A DNA stretch of 64,000 bases from DATIUV01 sp049322755. GTDB taxonomy: Bacteria > Pseudomonadota > Gammaproteobacteria > Burkholderiales > UBA6910. This document shows, in pieces, positions 52,470-60,676 of the stretch. The notes beneath the pieces were generated by a model. It was not told where the DNA came from. It was given only the letters and a program-made list of their open reading frames with translations, and ran no database searches. Location of the stretch: the NCBI GenBank assembly GCA_049322755.1, contig JBMOQX010000043.1, positions 1-64,000 of the forward strand. Reading direction: 5' to 3'. The stretch's first letter is position 1. Each line of letters opens with the position of its first letter. Made by a program: the position numbers and the translations under genes.

Positions 52470-52498
52470 AAAAAACAAGCTCCGCCCGCGGGCGGAGC
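52470..52498 (-). terminator. Intrinsic terminator after the LysM remnant
   Basis: On the minus strand GCTCCGCCCG/CGGGCGGAGC (52479-52498) is followed by a T-rich tract. It ends transcription from the LysM locus just before the TRIC start. Confidence 0.85.
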
Positions 52499-52519
52499 CG
52501 TCAGCACGCGCGAATGCGC

Positions 52520-52684
52520 TCAGACCTTGGGAATGCGCAGCACCTGTCCCGGATAGATCTTGTCTGGGTGTTTGAGCATCGGCTTGTTGGCCTCGAAGAT
52601 CACCGGGTACTTGTTGGCGTCGCCGTAATGCTGCTTGGCGATCTTGGACAGCGTGTCGCCCGAAACCACGGTAGGATAACAGAA
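52520..52684 (-). pseudogene. LysM domain remnant of a YgaU/BON-LysM-type gene
   Basis: The minus strand encodes VVSGDTLSKIAKQHYGDANK, FEANKPMLKHPDKIYPGQVL and RIPKV, a complete LysM domain as found at the C-terminus of YgaU-type potassium-binding proteins. Nothing upstream encodes the BON domain or a start; the frame runs into unrelated GC-rich sequence by about 52690. A terminator for this locus is retained at 52470-52498. Most likely a 5'-deleted gene. Confidence 0.65.
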
Positions 52685-52745
52685 CGCGCCGGGGTCGCCC
52701 CAGAGGGCAAAAGCGCCGCGGCCCCATCGGCCGCCGCGCGGCCGA

Positions 52746-52991
52746 TCAGCGCTTGCCGCAGGCGTCGTGGCCGTCGCGCCAGCCCTGGGCGTATTGCGCG
52801 TCGGACTTGAACCGCGCCTCGTCCTTGCGGCTGCCGATCGCGGCGCGGGCGGTGGCGCAGCCGTCGGCGTAGCCGTCCTTGAACGCCGCCGGATAGCCCG
52901 CCAGGTTGACGTTGGGGGTCTTGGGCTGCTGGCTGACGCAGGCGCCCAGCAGCAGGGCGGCGAGGAGCGAAATCGTTGCGGTGCGGGTCAT
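52746..52991 (-). CDS. Small lipoprotein, 81 aa
   Basis: Signal peptide with lipobox LLGAC near residue 18. The mature part contains FKDGYADGCATARAAIG and YAQGWRDGHDACGKR, with two cysteines. Small proteobacterial lipoproteins with GYxDGC...GWxDG patterns are common; function unknown. It is followed on the minus strand by a GC-rich hairpin (about 52702-52741) that may act as terminator. Confidence 0.75.
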   Translation of the reverse strand: MTRTATISLLAALLLGACVSQQPKTPNVNLAGYPAAFKDGYADGCATARAAIGSRKDEARFKSDAQYAQGWRDGHDACGKR

Positions 52992-53017
52992 GGGTTTTCC
53001 GTCGTTTTCGGATCTAC

Positions 53018-53053
53018 AAAAAAAAAGCCCGCCGGAGGAGAAAAATAGCGGGC
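53018..53053 (-). terminator. Intrinsic terminator of the glycine-zipper/CsbD transcript
   Basis: On the minus strand GCCCGC (53048-53053) pairs with GCGGGC (53027-53032), followed by nine T (53018-53026). It lies 84 nt past the glycine-zipper gene stop. Confidence 0.8.
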
Positions 53054-53136
53054 CAACTTGGGGGTTCCGGTGGGTGGCGCGGCGGCGGTTTTCGCCCGGG
53101 CGCCGCGCACCCGAATTTTCGCGATGTGCAGTCGGG

Positions 53137-53730
53137 TCAGCCGCGGGCGGCGAGCCTCCCGTCGACGATCTTCACTTTTTCTCCCACCCGGTAGGCGGGA
53201 GGCGCGCTCTCCGTGACCGTGCGCGTCGAGCCGTCCTCCATCCGCACCGTCACCTGGTAAACCGTGCTCTTCTTCACGTTTTTCTCGATCTCGTTGCCGA
53301 GGTAGGCCCCGCCGGCCGCGCCCACGACGGTCGCGATGACCCGGCCGCTGCCGCCGCCGATCTGGTTGCCGATGACACCGCCCGTCACGCCGCCGGCCAC
53401 CGCGCCGACGCCGGAGCCTGCGGCTTTCGCTTCCGACGCACGGATCGATTCCACCACGCCGCAATCGAGGCAGGGCGCGGCGGCGACCGGCACCGCCGTC
53501 GGCCTGGCCGAAGCGGCAGTCGGCTTCGAAGCCGCCGGGGACACCGCCTCGGCCGCGCGCAACGCCTGGTCGCCGGCCGTCGGCGCGGTCGTCGCCTCGC
53601 TCTTCGAGAACGCCGCGGGCAGGTGGCCGGTCATCGTCGCAATGCCCACCAGGCTGAAAAGGATCACCGACAGCGCGGCAAGCACCATCAGCGGAAAGAG
53701 CAGGTTGCGACGATTGTCGAGAACGGACAT
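53137..53730 (-). CDS. Glycine-zipper 2TM (SlyB-like) envelope protein
   Basis: 197 aa from ATG 53730. N-terminal membrane anchor or signal (LLFPLMVLAALSVILFSLVG), an Ala/Pro/Thr-rich linker, CLDCGVVESIRASEAK, then a glycine-zipper pair (GVGAVAGGVTGGVIGNQIGG, VVGAAGGAYLGNEIEK) and a C-terminal beta tail ending KVKIVDGRLAARG. Such proteins sit in the inner or outer membrane and are often stress-induced. It lies 17 nt behind the CsbD-like gene in the sigma-54 transcript. Confidence 0.85.
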   Translation of the reverse strand: MSVLDNRRNLLFPLMVLAALSVILFSLVGIATMTGHLPAAFSKSEATTAPTAGDQALRAAEAVSPAASKPTAASARPTAVPVAAAPCLDCGVVESIRASEAKAAGSGVGAVAGGVTGGVIGNQIGGGSGRVIATVVGAAGGAYLGNEIEKNVKKSTVYQVTVRMEDGSTRTVTESAPPAYRVGEKVKIVDGRLAARG

Positions 53731-53747
53731 GGCCGGCGCGCCTGCCA

Positions 53748-53969
53748 TCAATGGCTCGGCCGGATGAACCGGCTGGCGCGGATCATGAAGCGCTCGATAT
53801 CCACCTCGGCCTCTTCGCGGCTGCGGCCATAGCGCTCCTGCAGCAGCGACGCGAGGCGCGCGCGATCGCCCTCGACTTCGTCGAGGTCGTCCTCGCTGAG
53901 TTCGCCCCACCACTGCTTGGCGTGGTGGCGAATCTCGTCCCAGTTGGTGTTGAAGATATCGTTTCTCAT
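53748..53969 (-). CDS. CsbD-like stress protein (UPF0337)
   Basis: 73 aa from ATG 53969 (GAGGTG site). Start MRNDIFNTNWDEIRHHAKQW, then WGELSEDDLDEVEGDRARLA and LQERYGRSREEAEVDIERF: the CsbD domain with its conserved W(G/D)xL(T/S)xxDLxxxxG. Family members are small, hydrophilic and induced by general stress. A perfect sigma-54 promoter lies 41 nt upstream. Confidence 0.88.
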   Translation of the reverse strand: MRNDIFNTNWDEIRHHAKQWWGELSEDDLDEVEGDRARLASLLQERYGRSREEAEVDIERFMIRASRFIRPSH

Positions 53970-54009
53970 GGTTGCACCTCGTGCGGGGCGCCTTCTCGCC
54001 TGTACCTTC

Positions 54010-54025
54010 GCAACAGTCGTGCCAA
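54010..54025 (-). promoter_or_regulatory. Sigma-54 promoter of the CsbD/glycine-zipper genes
   Basis: On the minus strand TTGGCACGACTGTTGC (54025-54010) matches the consensus YTGGCACG-N4-TTGC exactly, with GG-N10-GC spacing. It lies 41 nt upstream of the CsbD start, giving a leader of about 30 nt. Confidence 0.88.
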
Positions 54026-54100
54026 AGACGAAAAACACAAATCATTCAGTCGGTTAATGGGTTGGTCGGCGACTTTGGAGAGAGGCCGGGCGGGCTCGAA

Positions 54101-54120
54101 CTGTCGTTGGGCAGCGACAG
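54101..54120. promoter_or_regulatory. GlrR-like enhancer site TGTC-N10-GACA
   Basis: CTGTCG-N8-CGACAG, a perfect palindrome. TGTC (54102-54105) and GACA (54116-54119) are separated by 10 nt, the reported GlrR/QseF binding pattern. It is ~78 bp upstream of the sigma-54 promoter. Confidence 0.75.
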
Positions 54121-54167
54121 CGCTTCGCGGGCATCAATCAATTGCCCTGATTTCATTGGAAAAAAAT

Positions 54168-54187
54168 TCGTCGCTGGAGAACGACGA
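54168..54187. promoter_or_regulatory. Second enhancer-like palindrome TCGTCG-N8-CGACGA
   Basis: Same geometry as the 54101 site with one changed base per outer arm. Centre-to-centre distance to the first site is 67 bp. It begins 7 nt beyond the glrR stop. Confidence 0.6.
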
Positions 54188-54194
54188 TTCCAGC

Positions 54195-55555
<1,361 letters not shown>

Positions 55556-55559
<4 letters not shown>

Positions 55560-56122
55560 TGGTTTTTCCGCAACTGGTCACGCTCGATCAGGCTCTTTTC
55601 TATCGACTTGAGCGCGTCGAGCTTCTGTTGCAGCTCGTCCGCGCGGCGCGATTCCTCGCGCGCGCGCTGGCTGGCGCCGGCGGCCCCCTCCGCCAGGCGC
55701 CGCTGCTCCTGGATGCTCGCGTGCAGCAGGGCGGCGAAACGCTGCAGTTCGCGGTCCGGCGGGGTATCGTCCCGGGCCACGGACTCCAGCAGCTCCAGGG
55801 CTCTCGCCTGCTGCTCGCCGTCGGCTCCGGGCAGCACGCCGAACAGCGCGAGCCTGACGCGGTTGTACGCGTTGCGCTGCTGGCCGAGCGCCTGCTTCGC
55901 CCGCTCGTGCTCCCGCGCCCGGGTCGCGGCATCGGTGCGCCGCAGGCCGTCGTAGTATTCCAGCAGATCGGAGACGCCCGGCGGCGCCGCCGGCGACGGC
56001 GGCGCCGGCCGCACGGTTCGGTCGTGGTCCGGCGGTTTCACCGGCGCCGCCGGCTGTTCTTCCAGCAGTGCGCAGCCGCCCAGCAGAACGGCCAGCAGCC
56101 CCGCCCCCAGCGCGCCTCTCAT
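55556..56122 (-). CDS. qseG: QseG (YfhG)-type outer-membrane lipoprotein
   Basis: 188 aa from ATG 56122, which overlaps the glrK stop as ATGA; ATG 56134 is another choice. Lipobox LLGGCALLEE. The mature part is helical and charged, with long Arg/Glu/Gln stretches (RAREHERAKQALGQQRNAYN, REESRRADELQQKLDALK) typical of the middle gene of this operon. In enterobacteria QseG interacts with the sensor kinase. Confidence 0.85.
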
Positions 56123-57573
56123 GAATCCTGCCATCGATGCAGCGGCAGCGTGACGCGGAAGTGGGCGCCGGGGGGCTGCCGGTCCATCACCTCCGCCGTG
56201 CCGCCGTGCGCGGTGACGTATTCCTGGACGATGGACAAGCCCAGGCCGGTGCCCTTGACCGGTCCGGACTGCAGCGCGCGCCCCTGCATGAAGGGGCGGA
56301 AGATGCGCTCGCGCTCCTCGGGGGAGATGCCGGGCCCGGAATCGATCACGTCGATCACGGCGCGGTCGTCGTCGCGATGCAGCGACAGCTCGATGCGTCC
56401 GCCCTGGGGCGTGAACTTGATGGCGTTGGAAAGCAGGTTGTCCACCACGGTGCGCAGTTTCTCTTCGTCGCCCGCAACGAACACGGGCTCGCAATCGAGC
56501 TTGAGGGAGACGCCGCGGGTACGCAGCGCGAGACGGTGGTCGTCGGCCACGGCGCGCACGACGTCGCTCATTTTAACCTGTTTGACGTTGAGCCGACCCC
56601 TTTGAAATTCCGCCGCACTGTAATTGAGCAGGCTCTCGATCAGCCGCCGCAGCTGCAGGCTGTTGTCGCGCAGGATGCGGGCGATCTCGCGCTGCTCCGG
56701 ATTGAGCGACCCCACCACCTCGTCGGCCAGCAGATCCGAGCCCTCGCGCAGCGCGGTGAGCGGCGTCTTCAGCTCGTGGGAGACGTGGCCCAGGAACTTG
56801 CGCTGCTGCTCCTCCAGGTCGATGAGCCGCAGGCGCAGCCAGTCCAGCTGCTGTCCCAGGTACTGCAGGTCCTGCGGGCCGTCCACCGAAATCGGCGCTT
56901 CGAACTTGCCGTTGCCGAGGTCGCGGATGCCGTTGGCCACCTGGCGGATCGGCGGCACGATCAGCAGCGGGAAGCCCACCAGCAGGAAGATCGCCACCGG
57001 CACCAGCGCCAGCATCTGCAGCACCATGTTCTCGTAGGCCTTCTGCGACATCACGCGCAGCGCCTCGGCCTCCTTCTCGATGGCGGCGTTGCTGTAGATC
57101 GCGAGCCGCTGCACGGACTGGGCCAGCGGGTCGAACTGCTTCACCACCTCGGCGCCGCGCGTCTCGGCGCCGCGTCCGCCGCCGCGCAGCGCGCCGAGCT
57201 CTTCCCAGATGGCCGATTCGCGGTCCACCACGTCCTTGAGGCGCTGGCGCTGGGCTTCGTCCAGCTGCAGCGTCTCCAGCTGCCGCGCGCTGGATACCAG
57301 CGTGTTGCGCAGATCGCTGTAGGCGTCCAGCAGGGCGTCGTCCTGCAGCACCACGTACTGGCGCGCGATGCGCTCCAGGCCGGTGACCGACTCCGACAGC
57401 GCCCGGCTGGTCTGGATCAGCCGGGTCGCGTCGTAGACCGCCCGCTGGCCCTGGTTGGTGAGCTGATCGATCGCGACCGCGTTGTAGAGAAGCGCGAAGA
57501 TCAGCGGCAGCGCCACCAGCGCGAGGCCGACGAACAGCAGGCCGAGAAACGACTTGGGATAGCGTACGCGCAT
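56119..57573 (-). CDS. glrK: Sensor histidine kinase GlrK/QseE
   Basis: 484 aa. Two membrane segments (LLFVGLALVALPLIFALLYN, then LALVPVAIFLLVGFPLLIV) enclose a ~150-residue periplasmic sensor. HAMP, then H-box FLGHVSHELKTPLTALREGS, N-box LLSNAIKFTPQGG, G1 DVIDSGPGISPEERERIFRP, G2 GTGLGLSIVQEY. It phosphorylates GlrR; QseG is encoded between them. A cell-envelope stress signal is known in enterobacteria. Confidence 0.93.
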   Translation of the reverse strand: MRVRYPKSFLGLLFVGLALVALPLIFALLYNAVAIDQLTNQGQRAVYDATRLIQTSRALSESVTGLERIARQYVVLQDDALLDAYSDLRNTLVSSARQLETLQLDEAQRQRLKDVVDRESAIWEELGALRGGGRGAETRGAEVVKQFDPLAQSVQRLAIYSNAAIEKEAEALRVMSQKAYENMVLQMLALVPVAIFLLVGFPLLIVPPIRQVANGIRDLGNGKFEAPISVDGPQDLQYLGQQLDWLRLRLIDLEEQQRKFLGHVSHELKTPLTALREGSDLLADEVVGSLNPEQREIARILRDNSLQLRRLIESLLNYSAAEFQRGRLNVKQVKMSDVVRAVADDHRLALRTRGVSLKLDCEPVFVAGDEEKLRTVVDNLLSNAIKFTPQGGRIELSLHRDDDRAVIDVIDSGPGISPEERERIFRPFMQGRALQSGPVKGTGLGLSIVQEYVTAHGGTAEVMDRQPPGAHFRVTLPLHRWQDS

Positions 57574-57667
57574 CGAAGGGCGCGGTGTGCGCCGTGGCGC
57601 TCCGGCGGGAAGGAAACGCGCTCCATGGTAGCAGCGCTCCCACCCTCCCGCCAGCCGCGGCGCCGCG

Positions 57668-58729
57668 CTACTGCCGCTCCACCGCCCGACAGACGGCGCC
57701 GGTGACTTCCGCGGTCGTGGCGGTGCCGCCCAGGTCCGGGCTGAGCACGCCGCTGGCGGTGACCGCCTCGATTGCGGCCATCAGACGCGCCGCCGCCTTC
57801 GCCTCGCCCAGGTGCTCCAGCATCATCACCGCGGTCCAGAACGTCGCCACCGGGTTGGCGATGCCTTGGCCCGCGATGTCGAAGGCGGAGCCGTGGATCG
57901 GCTCGAACATCGACGGAAACTTCCCCTCGGGATTCAGGTTCGCCGTCGGCGCGATGCCGAGGCTGCCGGCCAGCGCCGCCGCCAGGTCCGACAGGATGTC
58001 GGCGTGCAGGTTGGTGGCCACCATCACGTCCAGCGTCTCCGGCTTGAGCACCATGCGCGTCGTGATCGCGTCCACCAGCATGCGGTCGGTGGCGACGTCC
58101 GGAAACTCCTGCGCCACCTCGTGGAAGATCTCGTCCCACATCACCATGCCGTGGCGCTGGGCGTTGGACTTGGTCACCAGGGTGAGCTGCCTGCGCGGGC
58201 GCTTCTGCGCCAGCCGGAAGGCGAACCGGTGCACGCGCTCGACGCCGGCGCGGGTGAACACCGAGGTCTCGGTGGCGACTTCCCCGGGCAGGCCGCGGTG
58301 GACGCGCCCGCCGCTGCCGGAGTACTCGCCCTCGCTGTTCTCGCGGATGATCACCCAGTCGATCTTCTCCGCGCTGGCGAGCGGACTCTTCACCCCCGGC
58401 AGCACCCGCGTCGGGCGCACGTTGGCGTACTGGTCGAAGCCCTGGCAGATGGGCAGGCGCAGGCCCCACAGCGAGACGTGATCGGGCACGTCGGGGGCGC
58501 CCACCGCCCCGAAGAAGATCGCGTCGAAGCCCTTCAGCTGCTCGAGCCCGTCGGGCGGCATCAGGTAGCCGTGGCGCTTGTAGTATTCGCAGCCCCAGGG
58601 AAACGATTCGAACTCGAAGCGCAATCCGCCGGCCGCGCCGGCGAGTACCTCGAGCACGGTGATGCCGGCATCGATCACTTCCACGCCGATGCCGTCCGCG
58701 GGAATGGCTGCGATGCGGTAGGTTTTCAT
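57668..58729 (-). CDS. Tartrate dehydrogenase/decarboxylase-type (IPMDH family) enzyme
   Basis: 353 aa of the isocitrate/isopropylmalate dehydrogenase superfamily: YRIAAIPADGIGVEVIDAGI start, FGAVGAPDVPDHVSLWGLRL, RENSEGEYSGSGGRVHRGL, substrate lysine region LVTKSNAQRHGMVMWDEIFH, DAITTRMVLKPETLDVMVATN, and FEPIHGSAFDIAGQGIANPV. The FWGxxCEYYKxHG insert-like segment (FPWGCEYYKRHG) fits tartrate dehydrogenases, which also decarboxylate D-malate. A paralogue lies directly upstream. Confidence 0.88.
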   Translation of the reverse strand: MKTYRIAAIPADGIGVEVIDAGITVLEVLAGAAGGLRFEFESFPWGCEYYKRHGYLMPPDGLEQLKGFDAIFFGAVGAPDVPDHVSLWGLRLPICQGFDQYANVRPTRVLPGVKSPLASAEKIDWVIIRENSEGEYSGSGGRVHRGLPGEVATETSVFTRAGVERVHRFAFRLAQKRPRRQLTLVTKSNAQRHGMVMWDEIFHEVAQEFPDVATDRMLVDAITTRMVLKPETLDVMVATNLHADILSDLAAALAGSLGIAPTANLNPEGKFPSMFEPIHGSAFDIAGQGIANPVATFWTAVMMLEHLGEAKAAARLMAAIEAVTASGVLSPDLGGTATTAEVTGAVCRAVERQ

Positions 58730-58748
58730 GTCGCGAACCCCGCCCCGA

Positions 58749-59804
58749 TCAGAGCGCGTCGGCGATGGCCTTGCCCAGCTCCTCGGTGGACGCGGCGCCG
58801 CCCATGTCGCGGGTGCGCGGGCCGTCCTTGAGCACGGTCTCGATCGCCCGCTCGATCGCGGCGGCGGCGTCCGCGTGCCCCAGGTGCTCCAGCATCATGG
58901 CGCCGGACCAGATCTGGCCGATGGGATTGGCGATCTTCCTGCCGTAGATGTCCGGCGCCGAGCCGTGCACCGGCTCGAAGCAGGACGGGTATTCGCGTTC
59001 GGGGTTGAGGTTGGCCGACGGCGCGATGCCGATGGTGCCGGTGACCGCTGGCCCCAGGTCGGAGAGGATGTCGCCGAACAGGTTGGAGCCCACCACCACG
59101 TCGAACCAGTCCGGGTGCAGCACGAAGTGGGCGGTGAGGATGTCGATGTGGTACTGGTCCGCCGTCACCTCCGGATACTGCGCGCTCATGGCCTTGAAGC
59201 GCTCGTCCCAGTACGGCATGGTGATGGAGATGCCGTTGGACTTGGTGGCCGAGGTAACGTGCTTCTTGCCGCGCTTCATCGCCAGCTCGAAGGCGTAGCG
59301 CAGGATGCGGTCGACCCCGCGGCGGGTGAAGGTGCTCTGCTGCACTGCCATTTCGTAATCGGTGCCCTCGTAGATGCGCCCGCCGATGGAGGAGTACTCG
59401 CCCTCGTTGTTTTCGCGCACCACCCAGAAGTCGATGTCGCCGGGCTTTTTGTCGCGCAGCGGGCAGGGCACGCCCGGCATCAGCCGCACCGGGCGGATGT
59501 TGACGTATTGCTGGAAGCCGCGGCGGATGGGAATCAGCAGGCCCCACAGCGACACGTGGTCGGGGACGCCGGGGAAGCCCACCGCGCCCAGGTAGAGCGC
59601 GTCATGGCGGCGGATCTGGTCGAGGCCGTCATCCGGCATCATCTTGCCGGTCTTCTGGTAGTGCTCGCAGCTCCACGGGAACCGGTCCCACTGGAACTCG
59701 ACGCCGAACTTGCGGCCGGCGGCCTCCAGCACGCGGATGCCTTCGGGAACGACTTCGTTGCCGATCCCGTCTCCCGGGATGGTGGCGATCTTGTATTTGG
59801 GCAT
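58749..59804 (-). CDS. Second tartrate dehydrogenase-type enzyme, tandem paralogue
   Basis: 351 aa from ATG 59804. YKIATIPGDGIGNEVVPEGI start, FPWSCEHYQKTGKMM, LGAVGFPGVPDHVSLWGLLI, RENNEGEYSSIGGRIYEG, ATKSNGISITMPYWDERF, and FEPVHGSAPDIYGRKIANPI. Similar along its whole length to the next gene, 19 nt downstream, so a tandem duplication followed by divergence. Different substrate preferences are likely (tartrate, D-malate or other beta-hydroxy acids). The longer frame to 59864 lacks family sequence. Confidence 0.88.
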   Translation of the reverse strand: MPKYKIATIPGDGIGNEVVPEGIRVLEAAGRKFGVEFQWDRFPWSCEHYQKTGKMMPDDGLDQIRRHDALYLGAVGFPGVPDHVSLWGLLIPIRRGFQQYVNIRPVRLMPGVPCPLRDKKPGDIDFWVVRENNEGEYSSIGGRIYEGTDYEMAVQQSTFTRRGVDRILRYAFELAMKRGKKHVTSATKSNGISITMPYWDERFKAMSAQYPEVTADQYHIDILTAHFVLHPDWFDVVVGSNLFGDILSDLGPAVTGTIGIAPSANLNPEREYPSCFEPVHGSAPDIYGRKIANPIGQIWSGAMMLEHLGHADAAAAIERAIETVLKDGPRTRDMGGAASTEELGKAIADAL

Positions 59805-59969
59805 GGTGGCTGTTCTCTCGCTCGGACGGGGCGCTACCCCGCGGGGATGGTGGAAGCGCGGCACGAACGCCGGCAGGCAGGCGGTCGCGGCGACCCCGGA
59901 TTATAACGCCTCCGCAGGGCGGCCCGCCGGGCGGACTATAATGGGGAAGCTATCAGGCAGGGGCGGCGG

Positions 59970-60212
59970 ATGATCGCAAAACGCATCGGCATGGCGTTGG
60001 CACTGGCGGCGGCGACCGCGGTTGCCGCCTGCGACCAGTCACCCAAGCCGCCGACGACGCCGCCGGTCCCCAAGACCGAAACCGGCGGCGGATCCCAGCA
60101 GAAGATCTTCACCTACGAGCGCAAGGCCCTGGAGCGGGCTCGGGAAATCGCGCCTGCGGCGGAGGACCGGGAGCGCGACATGCGCGAACGGGTCGAGCGC
60201 CAGGAGCGCTGA
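59970..60212 (+). CDS. Small lipoprotein-like protein, 80 aa
   Basis: Signal peptide with lipobox AVAAC near residue 21, a Pro/Thr-rich linker and a charged helical tail (KIFTYERKALERAREIAPAA). Similar small lipoproteins occur widely next to unrelated genes. Its stop and the stop of the opposite lipoprotein gene lie in a GACCCGCC/GGCGGGTC palindrome (60211-60226). Confidence 0.65.
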   Translation: MIAKRIGMALALAAATAVAACDQSPKPPTTPPVPKTETGGGSQQKIFTYERKALERAREIAPAAEDRERDMRERVERQER

Positions 60213-60224
60213 CCCGCCGGCGGG

Positions 60225-60506
60225 TCACTTCGCCTCGACGGCGGCCGTCGAGGCCTCCTTGGCGTACTTCAGGACGGCGGCCTCGTCGCCTTGGGCTGCG
60301 GCTTCCTGGGCCTTCTGGTAGGCGGCCTTGGCGGGGGCGGTATTGGCCTTCTTGCTGTCCGCGAACTTGATGTCCTGCTCGGCCTGGAGCAGCGCGGTCT
60401 GGGCCTCGACCGACAGTTTGGAACCGCCTCCCGCACCGCCCAGCTCCGCGCAGGCGGAAAGCGCCAGAACCGCGCTGACGGCCGCGGCCGCCACGAACTT
60501 CTTCAT
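60225..60506 (-). CDS. Small Ala/Lys-rich lipoprotein, 93 aa
   Basis: 93 aa from ATG 60506, the start of a good lipoprotein signal (KKFVAAAAVSAVLALSACAE, lipobox LSAC). The mature helix is KLSVEAQTALLQAEQDIKFA, then KAAYQKAQEAAAQGDEAAVL, resembling small alanine-rich outer-membrane lipoproteins. GGTTTCC-type AGGAAACC site upstream. Function unknown. Confidence 0.75.
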   Translation of the reverse strand: MKKFVAAAAVSAVLALSACAELGGAGGGSKLSVEAQTALLQAEQDIKFADSKKANTAPAKAAYQKAQEAAAQGDEAAVLKYAKEASTAAVEAK

Positions 60507-60676
60507 TTTCGGTTTCCTCTCTCGGGTGGAATTCATGCCATCGCATCCGGAGGGCGGAGTTTGCCCCCGGCGCGACGGACACTAGCGGCGGGCGGTGCCG
60601 CCGTCAATGACTGGGGTCAGGTTTTCGGGGGGTTGCCGGGGAGCGGGCCCGGCGCCACGCCATGGCGCCGAAGGGT

